A model generated the notes under the pieces. It had not been told where the DNA came from. It worked only from the letters and a program-made list of their open reading frames with translations, and ran no database searches. The translations under genes were made by a program, and so were the position numbers. Below are positions 8,870-17,979 of a stretch of DNA of 64,000 bases, one piece after another; position 1 is the first letter of the stretch; each line of letters starts with the position of its first letter. Source of the stretch: Cypionkella sinensis (GTDB lineage: Bacteria > Pseudomonadota > Alphaproteobacteria > Rhodobacterales > Rhodobacteraceae); the NCBI RefSeq assembly GCF_042646385.1, contig NZ_JBHRTO010000001.1, positions 2,790,001 to 2,854,000 of the forward strand, read 5' to 3'.

Positions 8870-11800
8870 AGCTGGTTGAACTTGCCATCCGCAACGCCCG
8901 CCTGACGCTGTCGGTGCTGATCTTTCTGATCCTGTCCGGCGGCATGGCCTATTACTCGATCCCGAAAGAGGCCGAACCAGACGTTCAGATTCCGATCATC
9001 TATGTCTCGATGACACTGGACGGGATTTCGCCCGAGGATTCCGAACGCCTGTTGCTGCGACCGATGGAAACCGCGCTGAAATCGATTCAGGGCATCAAGA
9101 AAATGACAGCGACCGCCTATCAGGGCGGCGGCAACGTGCTGTTGGAGTTTCAGGCCGGGGCCGATCTGGCCAAGGCGAAGTCTGATGTGAAAGACAAAGT
9201 CGACGACGCCCGCCGAGATCTGCCCGCGGAGGTGGATGAGCCGACGGTGAACGAGGTCAACCTGTCGGAATTCCCGGTGCTGGTTGTCACCCTGTCGGGC
9301 GATGTGCCGGAACGCACGCTGAACGCCACCGCACGGACCTTGCGTGACCGGATTGAGGATATTCCGGGCGTGCTGGACGCGGCCTTGCAGGGCGTGCGTG
9401 ATGATGTGGTCGAGATCGTGATTGATCCGGCCAAACTGTCGTCCTACGGCCTGCGCCCCGATACGATGATCGCCGGTTTCAACGCCAACAACCGCCTGAT
9501 TGCCGCAGGCTCGCTGGAAGGCGCCGAGGGCCGCTATGCCATCAAGGTGCCGTCCCTGATTGAAACGGTGAACGATCTGGCCAGCCTGCCGGTGGTGGCC
9601 GAGGGCAATGCGATTGTGCGCGTCAGCGATCTGGCCGAAATCCGGCCCGCGCTGAAAGACCCGCAGACCATCACCCGGCTGGATGGCAAATCGGCCGTGG
9701 CGATCGAGGTCTCCAAGCGCATCGGTGCCAACCTCATTGATACCGTGGATACGGTTAAGGCCGTGACCGCCGAGTTGCAAAAGCAGATGCCGCCCGGCGT
9801 GGTGGTGTCGTTCAGCCAGGACAAATCCACCACCATCCGCCAGATGCTGCACGATCTGCAAAACTCGGTGCTGACGGCGGTGATCCTGGTATTCATCGTG
9901 ATCCTGTATGCGCTGTCGGTGCGGTCTTCGATCCTGATCGGTCTGGCTATTCCCTCATCCTTCCTGATGGGGATTCTGGGGCTGTCGCTGGCCGGGTTGA
10001 CGGTGAACCTTGTGGTGCTGTTCAGCCTTATTCTGGCCGTGGGGATGCTGGTGGATGATGCCATCATCGTGGTGGAATATGCCGAGCGGCGGATGAACGA
10101 AGGCATGGACAGGCGCGATGCCTTTGCCGAGGCCAGTCACAAGATGGCCGGGCCGGTGATCGCCTCGACCCTCACCCGGATTGCGGCGTTCTCGCCGCTG
10201 CTATTCTGGCCCGGGGTGGTGGGCGAGTTCATGAAATACATGCCGATCACGCTGATTGCGACGCTGTCGGCCAGTATGCTTTACGCGCTGATCTTTGTGC
10301 CAACCTTGGGCGCGATCATCGCGCGCCCCTTCGCCGAACCGCCGCGCCACAAGGACGGCGCCTATATGTGGGTGGTCGGCAAGGCGATCCGGCATCCGTT
10401 CATCGTGCTGTTTCTGGCGGTGGCGGCGCTGGTTGCGGTGCCTGTGACCTATGGCAAATACGGCAATGGGGTGGAATTCTTCCCGAATGTCGAACCGGAC
10501 TATGGCCTGCTTTATGTAAAAGCGCGCGGCAACCTGTCGATTGAGGAAAAAGACGCGCTGGTGCGGCAGGCAGAGTCGCGGATTCTCGGCTGGCCGGGGC
10601 TGAAAACGGTTTACACCCGCGTCGGCAGCGCCGGAAATGGCGCAAGCGAGGCCCCTGCCGATACCATCGGCACCATCCAGTATGAATTCGTCGATTGGCG
10701 CGAGCGTAAGCCCGCCAATGATATTCTGGCCGATTTGCGGGTGGCCATGCTGGGCATTCCCGGCGTGGATATCGAGGTTTCCGTGCCCGCCGCTGGCCCG
10801 CCCACTGGCAAGGCCATTCAGATTGAACTCTCGGCGGATGATCCTGCCGGGCTGAACGATGCCGCCCGCGCGATTGCCGAAAAGCTCAAGGCGATTCCGA
10901 ATGTGATCGATGTCTCCAACGGCCTGCCCCTGCCGGGGGTGGATTGGGAACTTCAGGTCGATAGGGGCGAGGCCGCGCGCTATGGCGCATCCCCCGCCGC
11001 GGTGGGCGCAGTCGTGCAGATGGTCACATCTGGCCTGAAACTGTCGGAATACCGCCCGGCAGGCTCGGATGACCCGGTGGATATCGTGCTGCGCCTGCCG
11101 CCCGAGCAGCGCACGATTTCCGCGCTGGATCAGTTGCGGATTGAAACACCCGATGGACCGGTGCCGATTTCCAACTTTGTGACGCGTAGCGCGGCGGCCA
11201 CCACCGGCACGCTGACCCGGCTGGGCGGCGCGCGCACGATCACCGTGCAGGCGGGGATTGCAGCGGCAGAAGGCGTGCAGCCCGATCTGGTGCGGCAAGA
11301 CGTGCAGGCGATGCTGGAGAAAAGCTTTGCCGAAGATGGCTATGCCAAGGCCGGACTCCGCTGGAACATGGCTGGCGAAGATCAGGAACAGGCCGAGGCT
11401 GGCGCGTTTCTGGGCAAAGCCTTTGGTGCGGCGATCTTCCTGATTTTCGTGGTGCTGCTGGCGCAGTTCAACAAGTTTATCTCGGTGGGTCTGGTGCTGT
11501 CGGCGGTGCTGATGTCAACGATTGGGGTGTTCCTGGGCCTGATGATCATGGGCCAGCCTTTTGGCGTGGTGATGACCGGGATCGGCGTGATTGCCCTCGC
11601 CGGGGTGGTGGTGAACAACAATATCGTGTTGATCGCCACCTATGACAGCCTGCGTGACGAGGGCATGGACAAGATCGAGGCCGTGCTGGAAACCTGCCGC
11701 GAACGTGCCCGCCCGGTGGTGCTGACCGCGCTGACGGCGATTTTCGGGGTGTTCCCGATTGCCTTTGGCTTGAACCTTGAACTGCTGACCCATGAGACAA

Positions 11801-11979
11801 CGATTGGCGCGCCATCCACCCAATGGTGGATCTCGCTGTCGTCGGCGATTGTCTACGGCTTGGCCTTTGCGACCATCCTGACGCTGATCGTGACGCCATC
11901 GCTGTTGATGCTGGTCAGCCGCTCGAACAGGTCGTTGCGCGAGGGGCGGCGGTGGTTCTGGAAAAAGCGGTTTTCCTAA
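8866..11979 (+). CDS. RND efflux transporter permease (AcrB/MexB-like)
   Basis: A 1037-aa proton-driven RND pump, full length for the family. It shows the first transmembrane helix near residue 10, a large periplasmic loop, a helix block around residues 335-480 that includes the proton-relay segment 'LILAVGMLVDDAIIVVEYAERR' (two adjacent Asp residues in TM4), a second periplasmic loop, and a C-terminal helix block with 'GVVVNNNIVLIATYDSLR'. It belongs to the subgroup with 'PKEAEPDVQIPIIYVS' near the N-terminus, often annotated as a multidrug or solvent pump. It overlaps the adaptor gene by four bases. Substrate range cannot be read from sequence. Confidence 0.92.
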   Translation: MKLVELAIRNARLTLSVLIFLILSGGMAYYSIPKEAEPDVQIPIIYVSMTLDGISPEDSERLLLRPMETALKSIQGIKKMTATAYQGGGNVLLEFQAGADLAKAKSDVKDKVDDARRDLPAEVDEPTVNEVNLSEFPVLVVTLSGDVPERTLNATARTLRDRIEDIPGVLDAALQGVRDDVVEIVIDPAKLSSYGLRPDTMIAGFNANNRLIAAGSLEGAEGRYAIKVPSLIETVNDLASLPVVAEGNAIVRVSDLAEIRPALKDPQTITRLDGKSAVAIEVSKRIGANLIDTVDTVKAVTAELQKQMPPGVVVSFSQDKSTTIRQMLHDLQNSVLTAVILVFIVILYALSVRSSILIGLAIPSSFLMGILGLSLAGLTVNLVVLFSLILAVGMLVDDAIIVVEYAERRMNEGMDRRDAFAEASHKMAGPVIASTLTRIAAFSPLLFWPGVVGEFMKYMPITLIATLSASMLYALIFVPTLGAIIARPFAEPPRHKDGAYMWVVGKAIRHPFIVLFLAVAALVAVPVTYGKYGNGVEFFPNVEPDYGLLYVKARGNLSIEEKDALVRQAESRILGWPGLKTVYTRVGSAGNGASEAPADTIGTIQYEFVDWRERKPANDILADLRVAMLGIPGVDIEVSVPAAGPPTGKAIQIELSADDPAGLNDAARAIAEKLKAIPNVIDVSNGLPLPGVDWELQVDRGEAARYGASPAAVGAVVQMVTSGLKLSEYRPAGSDDPVDIVLRLPPEQRTISALDQLRIETPDGPVPISNFVTRSAAATTGTLTRLGGARTITVQAGIAAAEGVQPDLVRQDVQAMLEKSFAEDGYAKAGLRWNMAGEDQEQAEAGAFLGKAFGAAIFLIFVVLLAQFNKFISVGLVLSAVLMSTIGVFLGLMIMGQPFGVVMTGIGVIALAGVVVNNNIVLIATYDSLRDEGMDKIEAVLETCRERARPVVLTALTAIFGVFPIAFGLNLELLTHETTIGAPSTQWWISLSSAIVYGLAFATILTLIVTPSLLMLVSRSNRSLREGRRWFWKKRFS

Positions 11980-12004
11980 GCTTTCAGGCCCGACACACTA
12001 CATA

Positions 12005-12041
12005 TTGTGGAAAGCGGGCTAAAAACGCGCGCTTTCCACAA
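12005..12041. repeat. 12-bp perfect inverted repeat (hairpin) after the RND pump gene
   Basis: TTGTGGAAAGCG (12005-12016) and its exact complement (12030-12041) flank a 13-base loop, in the gap between the convergent RND and thiolase genes. No T-tract follows. Probably a shared transcript end. Confidence 0.5.
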
Positions 12042-12088
12042 GTCATTCCCAGATGGGAAAGCTGTTTCGCGTCAGGCTTGACCGGGCC

Positions 12089-13285
12089 TCAGACCCGTTC
12101 CAGCGCGATGGCTATGCCTTGACCCACGCCGATACACATGGTCGCCAAAGCGCGCTGACCGGATTGCAGTTGCAAAGCCGCCGTCCCGGTGATCCGCGCG
12201 CCGGTCATGCCCAGCGGATGACCAAGCGCAATCGCGCCGCCATTTGGGTTCACCCGCGGATCATCATCCGCAATGCCCAGCGCGCGCAGAGTGGCAAGGC
12301 CTTGCGAGGCAAAAGCCTCATTCAACTCGATCACCGCAAAGTCGGTTTGGCTCAGGTTCAACCGTGCCATCAGCTTCTCGCTGGCCGGGATCGGGCCCAG
12401 ACCCATCACGCGGGGCGCGACACCCGCCGTCGCGCCGCCAAAGATGCGGGCAATCGGGGTCAGCCCATGTTTGCGGGCAGCCTCAGCCGAGGCGATGATC
12501 AGCGCAGCCGCCCCGTCATTCACACCACTGGCATTGCCCGCCGTCACACTGCCGCCTTTGCGGAACGGCGTGCCAAGTTTCGCCAGCGCTTCGATTGTCG
12601 TCGCACGGGGATGTTCATCGCGGGCTACCAGCACCGCATCGCCCTTGCGCTGCGGGATGCTGACCGGGGTGATTTCTTGCGCCAAACGGCCGTTTTCTTG
12701 CGCAGCACTGGCGCGAGCTTGGCTGCGCAGCGCAAAGGCATCCTGATCAGCGCGGGAAATGGCGCAATCTTCGGCGACATTCTCGGCGGTTTCGGGCATC
12801 GAATCCGTGCCGTATTGCGCCTGCATCAGCGGATTGATGAAACGCCAGCCAATGGTGGTATCGTGAATCTCTGCCGCCCGCGAAAAGGCGGTTTCGGCTT
12901 TGGGCATCACAAACGGCGCGCGCGACATCGACTCGACGCCCCCTGCAATGATCAGATCAGCCTCGCCCGCCTTGATCTGCCGGGCAGCCAGCAGCACCGC
13001 ATCCATGCCTGACCCACACAGCCGGTTGATCGTGGTGCCACTGACGGTCTGCGGCAACCCCGCGAGCAGCAAAGCCATCCGCGCCACGTTGCGGTTATCC
13101 TCGCCCGCCTGATTGGCGCAGCCAAACGCCACATCATCCACCGCCGCCCAATCCACCCCCGGATTGCGCGCCATCAGCGCCCGCAGCGGGTTTGCGGCCA
13201 GATCATCGGTGCGCACCGACGAAAGGCTGCCGCCAAAGCGGCCAATCGGTGTGCGGATATAGTCGCAGATATAGGCCTCGGTCAT
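12089..13285 (-). CDS. pcaF: 3-oxoadipyl-CoA thiolase (acetyl-CoA acyltransferase)
   Basis: A 398-aa thiolase of the PcaF subgroup: it carries 'INRLCGSGMDAV' around the nucleophile Cys90, where the generic acetyl-CoA acetyltransferases differ, plus 'NPNGGAIALGHPLGMTGAR' with the active His and 'TMCIGVGQG' with the second catalytic Cys. PcaF cleaves 3-oxoadipyl-CoA to succinyl-CoA and acetyl-CoA, the last step of the beta-ketoadipate pathway of aromatic breakdown; PaaJ-type use in phenylacetate breakdown is also possible. The gene stands alone without other pca or paa genes. It begins 110 bp after the end of the polysaccharide operon on the same strand. Confidence 0.87.
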   Translation of the reverse strand: MTEAYICDYIRTPIGRFGGSLSSVRTDDLAANPLRALMARNPGVDWAAVDDVAFGCANQAGEDNRNVARMALLLAGLPQTVSGTTINRLCGSGMDAVLLAARQIKAGEADLIIAGGVESMSRAPFVMPKAETAFSRAAEIHDTTIGWRFINPLMQAQYGTDSMPETAENVAEDCAISRADQDAFALRSQARASAAQENGRLAQEITPVSIPQRKGDAVLVARDEHPRATTIEALAKLGTPFRKGGSVTAGNASGVNDGAAALIIASAEAARKHGLTPIARIFGGATAGVAPRVMGLGPIPASEKLMARLNLSQTDFAVIELNEAFASQGLATLRALGIADDDPRVNPNGGAIALGHPLGMTGARITGTAALQLQSGQRALATMCIGVGQGIAIALERV

Positions 13286-13395
13286 AGCGAACTCCGGTGG
13301 GAAATCGCTTCAAGTATAAAATATGTGATCGCAATGTCGAGGCTTACCGGCGATAGAGCAGAAGTTGCCCCCTGCCCCGATCAGCAGCGCCAATG

Positions 13396-14511
13396 TTACG
13401 GCGCTGTGGCGTCTTTGGCATCCAGTGCGGGCCAGAGCAGGCTTTGCTTGCCGCCCAGTTTGGAATTGCTCAGCAGATCGAACTTGGCGGCAAAGGCCGT
13501 GAACGCCGGTTCGGGGGCCAGTGTTTCCAAAGGCGCGAGCCAAGCAAACTGGAAAGCCCGCTTCATTTCGGCGGCGGAGTCAAACTTTTGCGGCTTGCCC
13601 GCGATGACCTCGACCAGCTTCGGGTCTTCCACCGCTTTCAACGTAAAGCGCGCGACACGCAGCAAGGCGTTGTCGCAGGTGGTCAGCAGGTCGGGAAAGC
13701 CGGGTTGCAGCAGTGCGGTGGTGGTCACAAGCGGCCCCACCGCATGAATCTGATAGTGCAGCGCCAGTTTGCCGCGCCACATCTCATTCGGCAAAGCACC
13801 TTCGGGCGTGGAGGTGCACAGCACCAGCTTGACGGAATCTGCGGCCCAAGTGGTCATGACGGTGTCGTTCTGCAGCAGCCCCACCTGCGCCGCCGCCAAG
13901 GCCGCCCAAGCGCGCAGATTGTTTTCGCGCGATTTCGGCGGGGCTTCGGTATCAAAAAACACCATGCTGGATTGCATCCGCGCCGTCAGCCAAGCCTCAA
14001 TCGCAGGCTGGCGTGCGTCCTGAGTGGCAAGGCCGCGCACCTGTGCATAGGCCATCGCAAGGCCTGCAATCCGGCTGGGCACCGAAAGCTGCGCGCCTTG
14101 GGTTTTCATATCGGCCAAGGCATCCGCAGCGGCCCAATCGTGGATGCGGTCCACCACGCAATCAGCGATCAGAGTTTGCCGGGCAAGATCGGGCGGCGTT
14201 TCGGGATCAGCCTCTGCCGGGGTGGTGATCTGAAGCGCGGCATTGGCGTTCTTGACCAGCAGGTTGATGAAATCATCCAGCGGATTCAGCGCAGCCTCGA
14301 CCGCCGCATTGGCCTCGGCATCGAAATCTGAGCGGTTCTTGCTGTCGTCCTTATAGCGGCTGGGGATTGCCAGAGCGGTGACGGGTGGCACCGGATCAAA
14401 GCAGACAAAAGCCTTGGGTTCAGCCGTTTCTGGCGCAGTTTGTGCTGGTGCCGACTGCGCGGGGGCCAGCAAAGCCAAGATCATGGCAGCCGAGGTAAGG
14501 GCATGTTTCAT
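13396..14511 (-). CDS. algL: AlgL-like periplasmic alginate lyase homologue (PL5 fold), catalytic His replaced
   Basis: A 371-aa protein with a signal peptide (cleavage near APAQTA) and the Alginate_lyase fold. The family signature region reads RENNLRAWAAL, and LPNEMWRGKLALHY aligns with LPNELKRQQRALAY of Pseudomonas AlgL. In AlgL, His202, Arg249 and Tyr256 act in cleavage of mannuronate. Here Arg246 and Tyr253 fall at exactly those spacings (47 and 7 residues), but the His position is Leu199 (codon CTG, 13915-13917). Lyase activity is therefore doubtful, and a structural or polymer-clearing role in the periplasmic complex is possible. It is the last gene of the operon and overlaps the preceding gene by four bases. 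Confidence 0.78.
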   Translation of the reverse strand: MKHALTSAAMILALLAPAQSAPAQTAPETAEPKAFVCFDPVPPVTALAIPSRYKDDSKNRSDFDAEANAAVEAALNPLDDFINLLVKNANAALQITTPAEADPETPPDLARQTLIADCVVDRIHDWAAADALADMKTQGAQLSVPSRIAGLAMAYAQVRGLATQDARQPAIEAWLTARMQSSMVFFDTEAPPKSRENNLRAWAALAAAQVGLLQNDTVMTTWAADSVKLVLCTSTPEGALPNEMWRGKLALHYQIHAVGPLVTTTALLQPGFPDLLTTCDNALLRVARFTLKAVEDPKLVEVIAGKPQKFDSAAEMKRAFQFAWLAPLETLAPEPAFTAFAAKFDLLSNSKLGGKQSLLWPALDAKDATAP

Positions 14512-17276
14512 TGGCTGACCTCTGGTTGCAGCTTCAGGCTACGGACTTTGGCGCTGGCATCGGTGTTGCCCGCATCAGCAGCTTTTTGCAGCCAGACCAA
14601 CGCCTTTTCACGCGACGCAGGAATGCCCAGACCGAACGCCAAGGCATCGGCATAGGTCAGCATCGCCGGAACATCGCCAGCCTCGGCGGCTTTGGCGATC
14701 CAGAGGGTCGAAGCCTCCAGCTCGGCTGAGGATTTTGCACTGACTTGCAACAGCTTGCCATATTCGCGCATCCCCGCCGGATTGCCAGCCTCGGCTGCGG
14801 TGCGGTAAAGCTTGGGCACATCCAACCGGGCATAGGCGCTTTCCTGAATGGTCGGCGATGCAACGGCAAGCCGCGACAGCGCGCGCGGAATGTCGTCGGG
14901 TTGGCTGTTCTGCACCAGCGCGACATAAAGATCGGCCGCTTTGGCCACGTTGAACTGCGGCGCGCCAGCGCGGCCATAGACATCCAGCAAGCGGTGAATC
15001 GCCGTGGTGTTTCCGCCTTCATAGCCACGCTGATAGAAGGCAACCTCGGCGGTCTGCATCGACTCGCCGCCGTAAAGCCGCAACAGGTCGCCCAGTTGCA
15101 CCAAACGCCAAGCATCATTTTCGCTGAGGAATTCGGCCACATCTATCCATTTCGCAAAGGCGGCATGATCGCCAAGATGACCCATCGCATCAGCAAGGCT
15201 GGTGATTTGGTCGAAAGTGCAATCGGTGGCTGCGGTGGCACGGTGCACGTAATCCAGCCGCTGCCCTGCATCAGGCTGAAACGGCAGCGCCAAGACGACG
15301 GCGTCAAAATCCCCGCGCGCTGCGATCACTTCGGCATATTTGGCATAGACGGCTTTCAGATCGGGATAGCTTTTCGCATCGAGCGTTGGCAGCATCCGCA
15401 TGGCTGCACCGATGCCGTTTTCCGCCAAAGGCTCTACCGCGGCAAGGGCGGCGGCGGTGTTGGCGGTGGGGTCTTGTTCCAGCATGATTTCGGCCAGATC
15501 AATCTCGGCGGTCGCATCGCCTTCGGCAATCGCGGCGTTCAGATAGGTCGTAGGATCGCTGAGGTTCTGGCCGATCTTGGCAAACTTACGCTCTAGCCGA
15601 CCGCGTGCAGTGTTGATGCCTTCAAAGCGTTTGGAATATTCCTCCCAGAAGGCGCGCTCTTCGGCAGGTGCCTGACTGCGCTGCAAGTAAGCCATATACT
15701 GCGCGATGGCGCTGGGGCGGCCATAGAGTGCCTGGCTTTGCAGACGTGCAATGTCTTGCGGGCTGGGACTGGCGACAAGGGCCAGCAGACCGGCTGGGCT
15801 GAATTCCACGGTTTTGGTGCCGGTAGCGGCGCTGATCCCATCCCAATACAACGCTTCTGTGCGTTGCGGGGCTTGTGAGGCGCGGCAGGTGAAGGCGTTC
15901 TTCAGGCCGTTCATCGGGTCAATCTCGCCGCCGGTGTGAACGGTGTCGATGACTTCGTCGATGACCTGATAGAACTGCTTGGGCGTTTCAGCATAGCGAA
16001 AACGGATCGGCGTCAGGCGTTTGGTGGCATCAACCTCGCCCATCGCCTCGGCTTTTTCATAATAGGCAACGGCGGCGGCTTCACCACCCCAGCGGCCCTT
16101 GTCGGCGATTTCGAAATCGCCCAAGGCGATGAAAATCCACGCAGGCGCATCAGCGCGCTTGGCAAATTCCTCAAGCGCGGCGCGATAGGCGGGCTGGTAG
16201 GCCGCATCGGTTTTGGCTTCGGATTGCAAAAACAGCGCGTTGCGCAAAAGACCAGCGCGATCGCCGAACTTGGCGGCGGCTTCATACAGCTTGCGGGCGT
16301 GGTCCACGTCTTTCTTGCCCACCAAAGCGCCCTGTTCATAAAGCCGCCCCAAAGCCACCTGTGCATAGGGCAGGCCAGCGTCGGCGGCTTTGGTCATATA
16401 GGTGATCAGGATGTCGTTGGATTTCACCAGATCTTCAGACCGCATGTGCATCTCGGCCACTTTCCAGGCCGAGGGACCATCGCCCATATCGGCGGCAAAG
16501 CGGAACCATTTTTCGGCCAGCCCGACATCGCGGGTCACGGTGGTGCCATTCATGTATTCGCGCGCGATGCGGGCGACACGATCACAGATCATCGGGTCCA
16601 TCTTGCCGACAAGGGCGCCGAAGGCCATCGTCACGGCGATATCGGGCGGCACATCCCAACCGGGGATCTCGGTGCCTTTTTCCTGCAAGGCGACGATCTT
16701 CAGCAAAGCATCGGCATTGCCGCCATAGCCTGCGGCGACCAGCATTTTCATGCCTTTTTCCTTGTCGACCGCGATGCCGGTGCCATCCATCAGATAATCG
16801 GCCAGAATGTTCTGCAGCCGTGGCGAGCCGCCGTTTTCGGTGGCCATCAACTGATCGACCAGCCGCTGATTGGTCAACTCCTTCAGCCGACCTGCGGCGA
16901 TCAGCAGTTCGATCCGCGCCAGCAGGGCCTTGTCAGCACCAAATTGCGGATCAACGGTTGGCATCAGGGCTTGCGCCTTTTCGATGGTGTCAAACCAACG
17001 GATCGCGTCGGCATCCATCAGGCGGCGCAGATCGCGCTGGATCAGATCGGGGGCAACATCGGGCAGGGCCTTACCATCCCATTTCGCCCATTGCGCCGCA
17101 AGTTGTTCGTCCGGCGTGCTGGGCGCGCAGATCTTTTCGACCTCGATGCGCGGCGGCTCGAAATTGACCGCGACGGTCTGCGGGCTTGCAGTTTGCGCAA
17201 AGGCGGGCAGACCCGTCAGCATAGCAAGGCAAAGCGGCAGGATCGGGCGGGAAAGCAGGGCTGCGGCGCGTGTCAT
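14508..17276 (-). CDS. Giant Sel1/TPR-repeat periplasmic protein, AlgK-like scaffold
   Basis: A 922-aa exported protein built of Sel1/TPR-type helical repeats, seen clearly as 'GNADALLKIVALQEKG', 'GDGPSAWKVAEMHM', 'GLPYAQVALGRLYEQG', and at the C-terminus 'GNPAGMREYGKLL', 'GDVPAMLTYADALAFG' and 'GNTDASAKVRSL'. In Pseudomonas the equivalent slot is filled by AlgK, a roughly 475-aa outer-membrane lipoprotein that localises the AlgE porin; this protein is about twice as long, and its signal peptide (MTRAAALLSRPILPLCL, ending AFA) has no lipobox cysteine. The start at 17276 is chosen because AAAGGAT lies just upstream and the signal peptide follows. It lies between algF and algL, overlapping algL by four bases. 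AlgK equivalence is inferred from fold and context. Confidence 0.7.
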   Translation of the reverse strand: MTRAAALLSRPILPLCLAMLTGLPAFAQTASPQTVAVNFEPPRIEVEKICAPSTPDEQLAAQWAKWDGKALPDVAPDLIQRDLRRLMDADAIRWFDTIEKAQALMPTVDPQFGADKALLARIELLIAAGRLKELTNQRLVDQLMATENGGSPRLQNILADYLMDGTGIAVDKEKGMKMLVAAGYGGNADALLKIVALQEKGTEIPGWDVPPDIAVTMAFGALVGKMDPMICDRVARIAREYMNGTTVTRDVGLAEKWFRFAADMGDGPSAWKVAEMHMRSEDLVKSNDILITYMTKAADAGLPYAQVALGRLYEQGALVGKKDVDHARKLYEAAAKFGDRAGLLRNALFLQSEAKTDAAYQPAYRAALEEFAKRADAPAWIFIALGDFEIADKGRWGGEAAAVAYYEKAEAMGEVDATKRLTPIRFRYAETPKQFYQVIDEVIDTVHTGGEIDPMNGLKNAFTCRASQAPQRTEALYWDGISAATGTKTVEFSPAGLLALVASPSPQDIARLQSQALYGRPSAIAQYMAYLQRSQAPAEERAFWEEYSKRFEGINTARGRLERKFAKIGQNLSDPTTYLNAAIAEGDATAEIDLAEIMLEQDPTANTAAALAAVEPLAENGIGAAMRMLPTLDAKSYPDLKAVYAKYAEVIAARGDFDAVVLALPFQPDAGQRLDYVHRATAATDCTFDQITSLADAMGHLGDHAAFAKWIDVAEFLSENDAWRLVQLGDLLRLYGGESMQTAEVAFYQRGYEGGNTTAIHRLLDVYGRAGAPQFNVAKAADLYVALVQNSQPDDIPRALSRLAVASPTIQESAYARLDVPKLYRTAAEAGNPAGMREYGKLLQVSAKSSAELEASTLWIAKAAEAGDVPAMLTYADALAFGLGIPASREKALVWLQKAADAGNTDASAKVRSLKLQPEVSQ

Positions 17277-17303
17277 GGTGTTATCCTTTGGCCGGGATGA
17301 CGC

Positions 17304-17323
17304 CGCGCAGAATGATCTGCGCG
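17304..17323. other. Hairpin in the algF to AlgK-like gap
   Basis: CGCGCAGA / TCTGCGCG form a perfect 8-bp stem with an ATGA tetraloop in the 64-bp space between two operon genes. This is the largest hairpin inside the operon and could be an mRNA processing or stability site that tunes expression of the downstream genes. Confidence 0.4.
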
Positions 17324-17340
17324 ACGTTCTGGCGTTAAAG

Positions 17341-17979
17341 CTAGTTGGCAAGCGCCGAGTCAGAGCTGGCGACGGTGTAGTTGCCCGCCGTGCCGCGCAG
17401 CACGATCGCCACGCCCCCGCGCCGTTTCAGATCAACCGCTGGCAACGAGGCCAGCACCTTGTCGCCATCGCGCACTTCAAAATCCAGCGTCAGAGGCGCC
17501 TTCAGCGCCACATTCGCGGCGCTGTTCATCGCCACGCCCGGCACCGCCACCGCTTTGGCGGCAGGCACGTAAAGATCGACCTTCGCCAGATCGCTGAGGT
17601 TGAAGAAGCTGATCACCGCCTGCGCGGGGTTCGAGGTGATATCTTCCGGCACCAGAGTTTTGGTGCCATCAGCGCCGACGACATAAGAGTAATACTTGCC
17701 CGCCTCGACGTTGACGGTGGCATCATCGACACCTGTCACAAGCTTGATCTCACCGGGTTTGGCAACGACGACATAACCGGAAATGCCACTATCCAGTTGA
17801 TTGAAGGTTTTGGTGTCGATCACCGCATTGGTCGGGGCAGCAGCGACCACGCGCACAAAGCTGGCGCTAGGGTCTGGCACGTCTTCATAAAGGCCGCCGT
17901 CCTGAGCCAGCCCCGCGGTGGCATACAGACCACAAAGCCCTGCACATAGGGCAATCAACAAGCTGCTATTCTTCGTCAT
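17341..17979 (-). CDS. algF: AlgF-like periplasmic polysaccharide O-acetylation protein
   Basis: A 212-aa exported protein (Pseudomonas AlgF is about 216 aa) with a signal peptide ending at GLAQ. After cleavage it reads 'GGLYEDVPDPSASFVRVV', matching the characteristic 'LYDPAPP...SFVRV' opening of AlgF; two beta-sandwich-like domains follow. AlgF is required for alginate O-acetylation and is thought to pass acetyl groups or bridge AlgJ and AlgX, though its chemistry is not settled. The ATG overlaps the algX stop codon by four bases. Confidence 0.85.
   Translation of the reverse strand: MTKNSSLLIALCAGLCGLYATAGLAQDGGLYEDVPDPSASFVRVVAAAPTNAVIDTKTFNQLDSGISGYVVVAKPGEIKLVTGVDDATVNVEAGKYYSYVVGADGTKTLVPEDITSNPAQAVISFFNLSDLAKVDLYVPAAKAVAVPGVAMNSAANVALKAPLTLDFEVRDGDKVLASLPAVDLKRRGGVAIVLRGTAGNYTVASSDSALAN

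Noticed and set aside
14508..17276. Sequencing fusion of two genes in the 922-aa Sel1 protein
   Set aside because: The frame is continuous, with consistent composition and repeat type throughout, and with proper coupling at its 3' end, so it was treated as one gene.
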